Of a DNA stretch of 60,485 nucleotides, positions 45,608-55,003 are shown piece after piece. This DNA is from Photobacterium aquimaris (GTDB lineage: Bacteria; Pseudomonadota; Gammaproteobacteria; Enterobacterales; Vibrionaceae), in assembly GCF_002954455.1 (NCBI RefSeq), contig NZ_MSCC01000002.1, positions 1 through 60,485 on the forward strand. The letters are read 5' to 3'. The notes under the pieces are model-generated. The model did not search any database. It was not told the origin of the DNA and saw nothing but the letters and a program-made list of their open reading frames with translations. A program made the translations under genes and the position numbers. Within the stretch, counting starts at the first letter, position 1. The number at the start of each line of letters is the position of its first letter.

Positions 45608-47044
45608 ATGCGCATAAAAATCAGTTTAATAACCACCTTACTGCTTATTTCTGGGTGCAGTTCATTTGCAAGCAAAGACACACTTCCACCTGCAAGTTTA
45701 ATCATTAAAAATGGTCAAGTGATCACCATGAATGATAATAAACAGCTGATTGAAAATGGGGTTGTTGTTATCAATAACGACACCATTATTGCTGTTGGTG
45801 ATCATTCATTATTATCTCAATATGATGCTCAACGCATTATTGATGCTCAAAATGGTATCGTGATGCCAGGCATGATAAATACTCATAATCATTTACCGAT
45901 GATTGCTTTTCGAGGCTTAGGTGAAGAAGGTATCGAAAACCGTTTATTTGCCTATTTTTTCCCTCTTGAAAGCAAGAAATTAAGCCGTGAACTGATTTAT
46001 CAAGCTACGCGTCTCGGTGCAATTGATCTTGCTCAAAGCGGAGTGACAACCTTTGCTGATAGCTATTACCACGTAGATGAAATGGCAAAAGCCACCAAAG
46101 AAGTCGGTTTGCGGGCAGTCTTAGGTGAAACGGTGATTAAATTTCCAGTCGTCGATGCAAAACAACCCTATGGTGGTCTTGAATACGGCCAACAATTTAT
46201 CAATGACTACAAAAATGATCCTTTAATTACTCCCGCTTTTGCGCCACATGCTGCGTATACGGTTTCAAAACAGAAACTACAACAGATCAATGCCATCTCT
46301 AAAAAACTCAACGTTCCCGTATTAATTCATGTCGGTGAATTTGGTAATGAATCTGCGCGTATTAGTGACAATCCTAAACAACTCAGTCCTGTGGCTTGGC
46401 TACATGATATCGGCGTACTTGATAACCGCATGGTACTTGCCCATGCGATTCATGTTGATCAAGCTGATATTGATTTAATCAAACAATCAGGCGCAGGTGT
46501 CGCCTATAACCCTATGGCTAATGCAAAAGGCGCAACAGGCATTGCTCCTGCATGGGAAATGTATCAACAACAATTGCCGATGGGTTTAGGTACTGATGGA
46601 CCAATGAGCTCAAATCAGGTCGATCTATGGCGCACACTGAGTTACGCCGCCAATATGCAACGTTTAAAGCATAATGATCGAACCATTATGATCCCTGAGC
46701 AGGTGATTGAACTTGCAACCATCGGTGGTGCCCGTGCATTACATATGGAAGATAAAATTGGTTCATTAGAAGTCGGTAAAAAAGCCGATATCATCATCGT
46801 TGAAACTCAATCAGCGAACATGATGCCTAATTATAATCCTTATGCAACTTTGGTTTATCAAGCCAATCCAAGCAATGTCAGCACAACTATTGTCAATGGT
46901 AATATCGTCATGGAACAACGCCAAATGACACAAGTTGATAGCGCCGATGTCACCAAAAACATTCGTGCTATCGAAGCCGATATCGCTGAATTTGCTAAAG
47001 AGCTCGCGAAGAAAGCCATTACCTCTCCAAGCCTAATGAAATAG
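45608..47044 (+). CDS. Lipoprotein amidohydrolase (Atz/Trz, deaminase-like)
   Basis: 478 residues with a signal and lipobox LISGC (C17, Ser at +2, so outer membrane). The metal-site HxH is NTHNH (H93, H95); further ligands lie in LIHVGEFG, AHAIHVD and GTDGPMSSNQVD. It belongs to the S-adenosylhomocysteine deaminase/chlorohydrolase subfamily, which is usually cytoplasmic. The lipoprotein anchor is therefore odd and suggests it deaminates or hydrolyses nucleosides or amines in the envelope. The exact substrate is unknown. Confidence 0.9.
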   Translation: MRIKISLITTLLLISGCSSFASKDTLPPASLIIKNGQVITMNDNKQLIENGVVVINNDTIIAVGDHSLLSQYDAQRIIDAQNGIVMPGMINTHNHLPMIAFRGLGEEGIENRLFAYFFPLESKKLSRELIYQATRLGAIDLAQSGVTTFADSYYHVDEMAKATKEVGLRAVLGETVIKFPVVDAKQPYGGLEYGQQFINDYKNDPLITPAFAPHAAYTVSKQKLQQINAISKKLNVPVLIHVGEFGNESARISDNPKQLSPVAWLHDIGVLDNRMVLAHAIHVDQADIDLIKQSGAGVAYNPMANAKGATGIAPAWEMYQQQLPMGLGTDGPMSSNQVDLWRTLSYAANMQRLKHNDRTIMIPEQVIELATIGGARALHMEDKIGSLEVGKKADIIIVETQSANMMPNYNPYATLVYQANPSNVSTTIVNGNIVMEQRQMTQVDSADVTKNIRAIEADIAEFAKELAKKAITSPSLMK

Positions 47045-47069
47045 ACTCGCTTAATAAAAAAAGATTACA

Positions 47070-47106
47070 GCCCTGAACAATCAATACCGTTGTTGAGGGC
47101 CATTTT
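47070..47106 (+). terminator. Terminator after the amidohydrolase gene
   Basis: gccctgaacaa (47070-47080) pairs with ttgttgagggc (47090-47100) with one mismatch; catttt follows. Confidence 0.7.
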
Positions 47107-47246
47107 GCTTGCGTCTATTTAGCAATTATCACTGCAACAATGAATCAACACTTATCAAAGTGAGAGTAACCGCACCAAAAACCATCCAACTTTAACCATG
47201 GTTTTTATCTTTCCGCAAATCAATACGGTATGATAGCTACCAATCA

Positions 47247-49193
47247 ATGATTAGCGGGTATGAATACATGTATCATCAAACACTTAAAAAATATTTTGGC
47301 TTTGATTCTTTACGACTCGGGCAAGAAGAAGTGATCACTCGTGTTCTTAACGGTCATTCTGCTGCGGCAATATTTCCCACAGGATCAGGAAAATCATTAT
47401 GCTATCAATTACCCGCCATTGAATTGCCTCATCTCACCTTGGTAATTTCACCACTATTGGCATTAATGAAAGATCAGTTAGATTTTTTAGCGACCAAAGG
47501 TATTCCAGCGGCTTCAATTGATTCGAGCCAAACATGGCAACAAACTCAGCAAGTTATGCACCAAATTCGTCAAGGTGAAATCAAAGTATTAATGATTTCA
47601 GTTGAACGCCTGAAAAATGAACGTTTTCGCCATTTTATTAGCCAAATCCAAATTTCATTACTGGTGGTAGATGAGGCACACTGTATTTCAGAATGGGGTC
47701 ATAATTTCCGTCCCGATTACCTCAAATTGCCGTATTACCAGCAGGCTTTAAATATTCCTCAAGTATTACTGCTTACAGCAACTGCCACCCCCGCTGTTAT
47801 TCAAGATATGCAGGATAAATTTGCTATCGATAAGAATGATATTATCGTGACTGGTTTTTATCGTAATAATCTAGATTTATCGGTTTTAGCAGCCGATGAA
47901 GATGAGAAGATAGACACCCTCAAACATCAATTGTCACAACGCAGCAATGAACCCGCGATTGTTTATGTCACTTTACAGCACACAGCTGAACAAGTGGCAG
48001 AAGTGCTAACTCGCAGCCATATACCAGCGCAAGCTTATCACGCAGGTATGGACTCAGAGCGTCGCCACAGCATTCAACAACAATTTATGCATGGTGAGAT
48101 TAACTGTATTGTGGCAACAATTGCTTTTGGAATGGGAATCGATAAATCGAATATACGCCAAGTTATTCATTTTGACCTACCTAAATCCATTGAAAACTAT
48201 AGCCAAGAGATTGGCCGTGCTGGACGCGATGGAGAAGTATCACATTGCACGGTGATCGCCAATAAATCGGGACTAAATGTATTAGAAAACTTTGTTTTTG
48301 GTGATACACCAGATCGTAATGCAATCGCTTATGTTTTACGCGAAATACAAGCACAAGATCAGCAATGGGAAATCATGAGTGGCCGTTTATCAAAAGACAG
48401 TAATATTCGTTTATTGCCACTAAAAACCCTTCTAGTTTACCTTGAAATACGACAAATCATTGAACCGATGTTCACTTACTTTGCTGATTATCGCTATAAA
48501 ATGAATGTGTCCCAATATGAAATCATTCAGCGCTTTCAAGGTGAACGTCGTCAATTCATTGAAACAATTTTTGCGTGTTCACCCAAAGCTCGGGTTTGGC
48601 ATACTTTAGATATGGATGCACTATGGCAAGGTTATCAAGTCGATAGAAAACGGGTTGTCGCGGCGATCGATTATTTACATGAGCAAGGTTGGATCACTCT
48701 TGAAAGTAAACAAATGACCGATGTTTATCGTGTTAATCAACATCATTTTGATATTGAAGCTGAAACCGCTGAACTATACCAACTGTTTCAACAAAAAGAA
48801 CACAGTGAAATTCACCGTATTGAAAATATGATCGCCTTTTTTGAAAGTAAAAGCTGTTTAAGCCATAAGTTAGCCAACTATTTTGCCGATCATCATGCAC
48901 CCGAGCAATGTGGTCATTGTTCAGTCTGTCGGGGCAAAACAGTCACTTTACCCACTTTGCCAACCCTGCCAGAGATCAGTGATCAGCAAATCACAATCTG
49001 GAGTGATAGCTTTATTGAACGTAATGACAGTTCACCATCAATGGCGGCTATCACCCGTTTTTTACATGGTATGAGTACGCCATTAAATAGCAAAATAAAA
49101 GCCAAGCAATTAGACGGATTTGGTGTTTTGGAAGCCTATCCATTTCAACAAACTTTCGCCCATATTTGCCGCTTATATAACAGCAACTGTTGA
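47247..49193 (+). CDS. RecQ-family DNA helicase with displaced zinc site
   Basis: 648 residues. Helicase motifs: motif 0 LRLGQEEV, I PTGSGKSLCYQ, II DEAHCISEWGH, III LTATA, V IVATIAFGMGIDKSN, VI SQEIGRAGRDG. The RecQ-type zinc site C-x17-C-x2-C-x2-C lies at 537-561, about 150 residues further on than in E. coli RecQ (380-403), after an inserted helical region of about 190 residues. No HRDC domain is seen. It unwinds DNA 3'-5'; it is probably not the housekeeping RecQ. The ATG at 47268 is an alternative start. Monocistronic. Confidence 0.92.
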   Translation: MISGYEYMYHQTLKKYFGFDSLRLGQEEVITRVLNGHSAAAIFPTGSGKSLCYQLPAIELPHLTLVISPLLALMKDQLDFLATKGIPAASIDSSQTWQQTQQVMHQIRQGEIKVLMISVERLKNERFRHFISQIQISLLVVDEAHCISEWGHNFRPDYLKLPYYQQALNIPQVLLLTATATPAVIQDMQDKFAIDKNDIIVTGFYRNNLDLSVLAADEDEKIDTLKHQLSQRSNEPAIVYVTLQHTAEQVAEVLTRSHIPAQAYHAGMDSERRHSIQQQFMHGEINCIVATIAFGMGIDKSNIRQVIHFDLPKSIENYSQEIGRAGRDGEVSHCTVIANKSGLNVLENFVFGDTPDRNAIAYVLREIQAQDQQWEIMSGRLSKDSNIRLLPLKTLLVYLEIRQIIEPMFTYFADYRYKMNVSQYEIIQRFQGERRQFIETIFACSPKARVWHTLDMDALWQGYQVDRKRVVAAIDYLHEQGWITLESKQMTDVYRVNQHHFDIEAETAELYQLFQQKEHSEIHRIENMIAFFESKSCLSHKLANYFADHHAPEQCGHCSVCRGKTVTLPTLPTLPEISDQQITIWSDSFIERNDSSPSMAAITRFLHGMSTPLNSKIKAKQLDGFGVLEAYPFQQTFAHICRLYNSNC

Positions 49194-49319
49194 ATAAACA
49201 ACCACCAGCAATGTTGATTCAGGACTTAAATAGCTAAAAACTGACTTTTCATATTAATCAATAGCGATCTGACTCACATCGTTTTAAAATGCGGATATTA
49301 ACTAATAGGAAGTAAAGTT

Positions 49320-49619
49320 ATGACTACAGAAAAACAAGAATACCAACCATGTGATGCTTGTGGTGTTTCAGCTGAAATGGGCTTTATGATCAACGAAAAT
49401 GATGATATCGCTGACGTACAAATTTTCGCTAACGGCAAAACAGCATTAGAATCAGAGCTTGCAAACTACCTAGCGTTAGCAAAAGAAGTAAATGCTAACT
49501 TTAAAGTAGAAACAACACCGATTGATGAAACAAGTACAGAATTAACAGCACGTATTCAATTTGAATGTAGCGCTGAAAAGTTAATTTTTGAACTAAAAAG
49601 CCGCTCTCTAGCGAAGTAA
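49320..49619 (+). CDS. yfcZ: YfcZ/YiiS-family protein (DUF406)
   Basis: 99 residues. DACGVSAEMGFMINENDD, FANGKTALESELANYLALA and FECSAEKLIFELKSR match the DUF406 family found in enterics and vibrios. Cytoplasmic, function unknown. AGGAAG before the ATG supports the start. Monocistronic. Confidence 0.88.
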   Translation: MTTEKQEYQPCDACGVSAEMGFMINENDDIADVQIFANGKTALESELANYLALAKEVNANFKVETTPIDETSTELTARIQFECSAEKLIFELKSRSLAK

Positions 49620-49658
49620 TTTATCAAAAAGGTATCAATAGCCTTTCTGATAACAATT

Positions 49659-49712
49659 AAGCCAGTAGACAGTCTTATTCGATTATTATTGAATAAAATC
49701 TGACGCTGGCTT
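49659..49712. terminator. Imperfect hairpin between yfcZ and a converging gene
   Basis: aagccag (49659-49665) pairs with ctggctt (49706-49712), with partial pairing inside (cttattc / gaataaa). It is usable in both directions. Confidence 0.6.
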
Positions 49713-49714
49713 TA

Positions 49715-50035
49715 TTATTTATTGATAGTAATACCGTTTGATAGATCATCGTTGTCAGATGTTTGTTTACGCTCTGTCCATTTTAAAGCACCATTTAGTT
49801 CAATAGATGATGCCAGACGACATTCTAAGACAATATTACCTGTCGTGATCATTGCACCTAAAGAATACGATTTGCCAGCATATAAGCAATGACGCTGCTG
49901 TAAATCACCAACTTGCAACGCTACCACAGGCGCAATACTACCAACATCTTTGGTACTATACTGCGCAGCATGACTGTAAGGACCACTAGCTATAACGCAA
50001 ATGATAGCCAGCCATCTAAGCTTGAGAATGCTCAT
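49715..50035 (-). CDS. Small secreted YnjH-like protein (DUF1496)
   Basis: 106 residues with a signal peptide (cut near SHA-AQYS). The conserved core RHCLYAGKSYSLGAMITTGN and IVLECR matches the DUF1496/YnjH pattern (Cys, YSxGA, then a second Cys). Periplasmic; unknown function. Monocistronic. Confidence 0.75.
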   Translation of the reverse strand: MSILKLRWLAIICVIASGPYSHAAQYSTKDVGSIAPVVALQVGDLQQRHCLYAGKSYSLGAMITTGNIVLECRLASSIELNGALKWTERKQTSDNDDLSNGITINK

Positions 50036-50081
50036 CGTTGATCCTTATTAACAACCATTCGTCTCTATCATTTAAATGTTA

Positions 50082-50486
50082 TTAATATTCAATTGCACGT
50101 GGTAAAAGTTTGGCTTGTGCGACCCAATCTTCCACGGCTGACAGTGGCGGTAATTGACGTACTAATGATTTAGCCGCATTCACTTCAACCATTTTGGTGT
50201 GTAAATTATCTGCATTACGTTGCGCAAGTTCAGGAACAGTATCAACCCCAGCCGACTCTAATAAGTCAGCATATTGAGTGCTAACCCCTTTAATTCGTGA
50301 TAAGTCAGCACGATTAATCCACTTCAATATTAACTTACTACTGATTGCTGTTTTTTCAGCCAACATTTTTCGACCGCTTGGTTTTGCACCTTGCTCTAAT
50401 AGCTGTGCAACAGTGCTAACACCAATTGCTTCTAGCTTTGCAGCGTAAGTTTCACCGATCCCTTCAACACTAACGAGCTTTGTCAT
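50082..50486 (-). CDS. DUF4332 helix-hairpin-helix protein
   Basis: 134 residues with two helix-hairpin-helix-like motifs, VEGIGETYAAKLEAIGVSTV (about 7-26) and IKGVSTQYADLLESAGVDTV (about 64-83), as in DUF4332 proteins. The fold suggests binding to DNA or to other HhH proteins; function unknown. AGGAGAAAG before the ATG fixes the start. Confidence 0.88.
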   Translation of the reverse strand: MTKLVSVEGIGETYAAKLEAIGVSTVAQLLEQGAKPSGRKMLAEKTAISSKLILKWINRADLSRIKGVSTQYADLLESAGVDTVPELAQRNADNLHTKMVEVNAAKSLVRQLPPLSAVEDWVAQAKLLPRAIEY

Positions 50487-50641
50487 TGCTTTCTCCTACT
50501 ATTTTTTAGCTATACCTATTTGAAAAATATAGCCAATAAAAACTAGAACACCGCATGATTTACACACAAAACGCTAAATTAAATATAACGCCCCAAAAAA
50601 AATATAAAATCATCACAATAATAATGTTAAAAAGTACAATC

Positions 50642-50669
50642 AAAAAAAACCCAGAATAATCTGGGTTTT
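50642..50669 (-). terminator. phaC terminator
   Basis: A perfect 10-bp stem (aaaacccaga / tctgggtttt) with loop ataa; on the minus strand a run of eight U follows. It ends the pha operon. Confidence 0.92.
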
Positions 50670-50685
50670 AAAATAATAAATATAA

Positions 50686-52461
50686 TCAAGAGATTGGTAA
50701 TACTTGCTTCACATAATCACCAGGTGCAACATACAACGGAGCATAAGCTTCGCTGCCCATCACACGTGGTGGTACTTGTTCTGCAGGGCTAAATCCAGTT
50801 AACCATACATTCCAATGTGTCCACCAAGAACCATCTTGACGTTTAGCACCAGCTAACCAAGCTTCAGCACTTTCTTCTTTGCTGTCGTTAACCCAGAAAC
50901 CATATTTATTCTTTTGAGGATGATTCACAATACCTGCAATATGGCCAGACTCACCTAAAACAAATGTTGATTTTCCACCTAATTGATTAGCACCGCGGTA
51001 AGTACCTTGCCATAAAGCAATATGATCTTCTTGAGTTGAAATAAAGTATGTAGGCACTTTAATCTTACTCAAATCAATGTATACACCGCCGACTTTATAA
51101 CCTTTATTGGCAACTAATTTATTCTCTAAATAGAATTGACGTAACAAAGTATTGTGACATTTCGCCGCAACATTGGTGCTATCGCCATTCCAGTAGAGTA
51201 AATCAAAATCAATTGGACTATTACCTTTCAAGTAATTATTAACGTAATAGTTCCAGTACAAACTATTTTCACGTAATAAACTGAAAGTAACGCTCAATGA
51301 ACGCCCATCCATATAACCATTTTCAATATTTTGTGCTTCAATCGCCGTAATAATTGGATCATTGATATAAGCACCAATTTCACCTGGCTGAGAGAAGTCT
51401 AATAATGTGGTAAAGAATGTCGCTGATTTAATACGATTACGCATACGCTTCGCAGCATAATACGCAAGTGTCGTTGCTAATAATGTACCACCAATACAGT
51501 AGCCAACTGTGTTGATTTGTTTTTGTTCGGTAATATCTTCAACAGCATCAACCGCTTTTACAACACCATCTAGAACATAATGCTCAAAATCAACATCTTT
51601 CAATGATGCATCAGGATTACGCCACGACATCATAAATACAGTATGGCCTTGTTCAACTAGCCAACGTACCATTGAATTATGCTCACGCAAATCCAAAATA
51701 TAGTATTTATTAATAAATGGCGGCACAATCAAGAGAGGTGTTTTATTAACAGCTTCAGTGAGAGGTTTATACTGAATTAATTCAAATAATTCATTTTTAA
51801 AAACAACTTCACCTTCAGTATTAGCGATATTGACACCGAGCTCAAATGCACCACTATTCGTCATACGAATTTTGAGTACATCAGCACTGCTTTGTATGTC
51901 TTCTTGTAACAGTTCCATCCCTTTAATTAGATTTTCACCGTTAGTTTCAACAGTTAATTTAGCTAATTCAGGATTAGTTGTAACAAAGTTGGTTGGAGAC
52001 ATCGCATTGATCGCTTGACGTGAAAAAAAGCCTAACCGCTCTTTTGCTTTGTCATCAAGTCCATCAATTGATTCAATTGTTTCACGCATTGTGTTACTGA
52101 ATAATAAATATGACTGCTTAATATAATTATAAAAAGCTTCATTTTCCCATGCAGGATCACTAAAACGCTTGTCATCTTTTGCAGGCTTAATAAAGGCACT
52201 TTCTGCTGTCGTATTACCGATTGCAACATTCTGCCAAATTTTTACTTGATTATCCCACCAGTCCATTTGGACTTTAGCTAAAGCGCCAGGCTGAGCAGCC
52301 GCTTTCTCTAAAAATTCAGTGGCATCTTCCAAGTTAATATCATTAAGCGCTTTTGTTACTGGGGTATTCATGGCTGCCTTGCCGGAGTCTAACTCCTTCC
52401 ACCATAACTGGTTCATATCTTGGAGCTTGGCAAAGTAGTCCGAAAAAAAGTGATTGTTCAT
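50686..52461 (-). CDS. phaC: Class I polyhydroxyalkanoate synthase
   Basis: 591 residues, class I length. Polymerises 3-hydroxybutyryl-CoA to PHB at the granule surface. The lipase-like box GYCIGG holds the catalytic Cys322; Asp479 in STQEDHIALW and His507 in GESGHIAG complete the triad. It is the last gene of the phaB-A-P-C operon, 115 bases after phaP with a strong hairpin in the gap. Confidence 0.96.
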   Translation of the reverse strand: MNNHFFSDYFAKLQDMNQLWWKELDSGKAAMNTPVTKALNDINLEDATEFLEKAAAQPGALAKVQMDWWDNQVKIWQNVAIGNTTAESAFIKPAKDDKRFSDPAWENEAFYNYIKQSYLLFSNTMRETIESIDGLDDKAKERLGFFSRQAINAMSPTNFVTTNPELAKLTVETNGENLIKGMELLQEDIQSSADVLKIRMTNSGAFELGVNIANTEGEVVFKNELFELIQYKPLTEAVNKTPLLIVPPFINKYYILDLREHNSMVRWLVEQGHTVFMMSWRNPDASLKDVDFEHYVLDGVVKAVDAVEDITEQKQINTVGYCIGGTLLATTLAYYAAKRMRNRIKSATFFTTLLDFSQPGEIGAYINDPIITAIEAQNIENGYMDGRSLSVTFSLLRENSLYWNYYVNNYLKGNSPIDFDLLYWNGDSTNVAAKCHNTLLRQFYLENKLVANKGYKVGGVYIDLSKIKVPTYFISTQEDHIALWQGTYRGANQLGGKSTFVLGESGHIAGIVNHPQKNKYGFWVNDSKEESAEAWLAGAKRQDGSWWTHWNVWLTGFSPAEQVPPRVMGSEAYAPLYVAPGDYVKQVLPIS

Positions 52462-52488
52462 AACAAAAACCCTGTACTTGGACTAAGT

Positions 52489-52521
52489 AATCAGCCATAT
52501 AATCATCTTATATGGCTGATT
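52489..52521. repeat. 14-bp hairpin between phaP and phaC
   Basis: A perfect 14-bp inverted repeat (aatcagccatataa with ttatatggctgatt), loop tcatc. There is no U-run on the minus strand, so it is more likely an RNA processing/stability element than a full terminator. Confidence 0.7.
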
Positions 52522-52576
52522 TATATAAGTATCAGATAATTACACACCAATTTAGAGTCGTGTAATTGACCATCAC

Positions 52577-52927
52577 TTAAATAGCTGGTGTTGCTTGCTT
52601 AACGTTGTCGGCAACAAGCTCTTCAACTTCAGTTTTAAAGCTTTGTGCTACAGAAGAAAACTTATTGCTATCATCAAGAAGCTGCTGTGAAAGCTTAGTT
52701 AACGTTTCAAGCTGCTGGCTATTAAATGCAGTTAGAGATTGAATATCTTTCACTTCACTTACTGCTTTAAGTTGCTTTAAGCCAAGATCGCTGTAAGCAC
52801 GAACTGCAGACAATTGAAGCTCAGTTAATTGCTCAACATTTTTAGCAAATACTTTGTTGAATTTTGCGTATGGTGCTAGTGTTTTCTCTGTTTGCTCAGA
52901 AAAAGATTTAAACATTTCCGTATACAT
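52577..52927 (-). CDS. phaP: Phasin
   Basis: 116 residues of continuous amphipathic helix, with the phasin_2 pattern (FKSFSEQTEKTLAPYAKFNKV, VRAYSDLGLKQLKAVSEV). Coats PHB granules and sets their size. It lies between phaA and phaC. Hairpins flank the gene on both sides, which could raise its mRNA level relative to phaC. Confidence 0.93.
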   Translation of the reverse strand: MYTEMFKSFSEQTEKTLAPYAKFNKVFAKNVEQLTELQLSAVRAYSDLGLKQLKAVSEVKDIQSLTAFNSQQLETLTKLSQQLLDDSNKFSSVAQSFKTEVEELVADNVKQATPAI

Positions 52928-52953
52928 AGAACATTCCTCATTGATAGTAATAA

Positions 52954-52979
52954 AGTGTGATAATTATCCATATCACACT
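52954..52979 (-). repeat. 9-bp hairpin between phaA and phaP
   Basis: agtgtgata / tatcacact with an 8-nt loop; TTTATTA follows on the minus strand. It could be a partial terminator or a processing site. Confidence 0.6.
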
Positions 52980-52999
52980 GATTGTATTAGTTTATTTAC

Positions 53000-54205
53000 T
53001 TAAACACGTTTTAAAATAACTGCAGTACCCATACCGCCACCAACACATAATGTTGCCATGCCGTATTTATCATCACGACGACACATTTCATGCAGTAAGC
53101 TAACTAGAATACGGCTACCAGATGCACCAAGAGGGTGACCTAGTGCAATTGCACCACCATTTACATTCGCACGCTCAACTAAATCTTCTACCTTAGTGCC
53201 TGTTTCTTTAGCAACTTCATGGAAGACACCTAATGCTTGACCAGCAAATGCTTCATTAAATTCAAGAAGATCAATATCTTCAATTGAAAGATTTGCTTTT
53301 TCTAATGCTTTAAGTACCGCAGGAACAGGGCCTAAACCCATAATCTCAGGAGCAACACCCGCTTGCGCATAGCTTTCAACTTCAGCTAATGGTGTTAGGT
53401 TGTATTTAGCAACAGCCGCTTCAGAAGCAACAATAATTGCACTTGCACCATCATTGATACCAGAAGCATTACCCGCAGTAACTGAACCTTCACGATTAAA
53501 TGCAGGACGCAACTTAGCCAAATCTTCAATTGAAGCATTTGCTTTCGGGTATTCGTCAGTGTCAACAATCACGGTTTCGCGACGACTAACAACTTCTACT
53601 GGGCAAATTTCAGCAACAAAGCGTCCTTGTTCAATTGCTTCAACGGCTTTTTGCTGACTCGCAAGCGCAAAATTATCTTGCTGCTCACGTGTTAAACCGA
53701 CTTTTTCTACCACATTTTCAGCTGTTACACCCATGTGATAGTTATTGAAAACATCCGTTAAGCCATCAGCAATTAAAAGATCTGTTAGCTCAAGGTTACC
53801 CATTTTCTGACCATCACGAATTTTTGATGATGCACAAAATGGAATCTGTGACATGTTCTCAGCACCAGCGGCAACCACGAGATCTGCATCACCAGCTTTA
53901 ATATGCGCAGCAGCATCCATTAATGCTTTCATGCCACTACCACACACCATATTCAATGAATAAGCTGGAACTTCATTAGGTAATCCAGCATAGATAGCTG
54001 CTTGACGACCAGGCCCCATACCTTGGCCAGCACCAACCACATTACCTAAAATAACTTCATCAATTGCATCAGCAGGCACGTTGATTTGTGCTAATGCACC
54101 TTTAATTGCAACCGCGCCGAGTTGTGCTGCAGACACTGATTTTAACGCACCATTAAAACTACCGATTGGGGTACGTTTTGCGGCAACAATGTAAACCTTA
54201 GCCAT
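53000..54205 (-). CDS. phaA: Acetyl-CoA acetyltransferase (beta-ketothiolase)
   Basis: About 401 residues. Condenses two acetyl-CoA to acetoacetyl-CoA. Active residues: Cys in NMVCGSGMKAL (about 88), His in ALGHPLGASG, Cys in TLCVGGGMG. ATG at 54205 has AGGA 8 bases upstream; the frame opens 3 codons earlier on the ribosome site. Second gene of the pha operon, 57 bases after phaB. Confidence 0.96.
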   Translation of the reverse strand: MAKVYIVAAKRTPIGSFNGALKSVSAAQLGAVAIKGALAQINVPADAIDEVILGNVVGAGQGMGPGRQAAIYAGLPNEVPAYSLNMVCGSGMKALMDAAAHIKAGDADLVVAAGAENMSQIPFCASSKIRDGQKMGNLELTDLLIADGLTDVFNNYHMGVTAENVVEKVGLTREQQDNFALASQQKAVEAIEQGRFVAEICPVEVVSRRETVIVDTDEYPKANASIEDLAKLRPAFNREGSVTAGNASGINDGASAIIVASEAAVAKYNLTPLAEVESYAQAGVAPEIMGLGPVPAVLKALEKANLSIEDIDLLEFNEAFAGQALGVFHEVAKETGTKVEDLVERANVNGGAIALGHPLGASGSRILVSLLHEMCRRDDKYGMATLCVGGGMGTAVILKRV

Positions 54206-54262
54206 ATTTTGCATCCTTTCTATAATATGATTTATTTTTTGTCTTTGTTATAAACAGCACCA

Positions 54263-55003
54263 TTAGTGCATGTATAAACCGCCATTCACTGATAATGTTT
54301 CACCAGTAATATAGGCCGCAGCATCACTTGCTAAAAAGACAACCGCTGCCGCAACTTCTTGTGGTTGCGCTAAGCGTTTCATTGGAATTTCTGCTTTAAT
54401 TGATTCAAGTACTTCTGGTTTAATTGCTTCAACCATTGCTGTACCTGTGTAGCCTGGGGCAATAGCATTTACCGTAACACCAGCACGAGCACCTTCAGCA
54501 GCAAGTGCTTTAGTAAAACCAATCATTCCCGCTTTTGCTGCTGAATAATTTGTTTGACCAAATTGACCTTTTAAACCATTAACCGAGGTAATGTTAATAA
54601 TGCGCGCATTACCGTGTTGGCACATTGAGTCAAACAAAGGTTGAGTAACATTAAACAAGCTATTAAGGTTTGTGTTAATCACATCATTCCACTGTTCTGC
54701 TGTCATGCGTTTGAATGTGGTATCTTTGGTAATTCCTGCGTTATTAACAAGAACATCAATATGACCTTCTTGTTCAAGTAGTGCAGTTAATGACTCTTTA
54801 CAAAATGCAGTATCAACAACATCTAATGGCAACAATTTTACAGATTCATCTGAATAGTTATTTTCTTTCATCCACTCTTTAGCTGATTGCTCACTTTCTG
54901 GGTGATGAGTGGCAATAACACGAAAGCCAGCGTCAACTAAAGCCTGAGTTATTGAAGAACCGATACCGCCTTTCGCGCCTGTCACTAATGCTACTTTTTT
55001 CAT
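54263..55003 (-). CDS. phaB: Acetoacetyl-CoA reductase
   Basis: 246-residue short-chain dehydrogenase. NADPH motif TGAKGGIGSS, catalytic Ser in NITSVNG, Tyr/Lys in NYSAAKAG. Reduces acetoacetyl-CoA to (R)-3-hydroxybutyryl-CoA for PhaC. First gene of the operon; AAGGAGCC before the ATG. The promoter lies in the 690-base gap to moxR. Confidence 0.96.
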   Translation of the reverse strand: MKKVALVTGAKGGIGSSITQALVDAGFRVIATHHPESEQSAKEWMKENNYSDESVKLLPLDVVDTAFCKESLTALLEQEGHIDVLVNNAGITKDTTFKRMTAEQWNDVINTNLNSLFNVTQPLFDSMCQHGNARIINITSVNGLKGQFGQTNYSAAKAGMIGFTKALAAEGARAGVTVNAIAPGYTGTAMVEAIKPEVLESIKAEIPMKRLAQPQEVAAAVVFLASDAAAYITGETLSVNGGLYMH

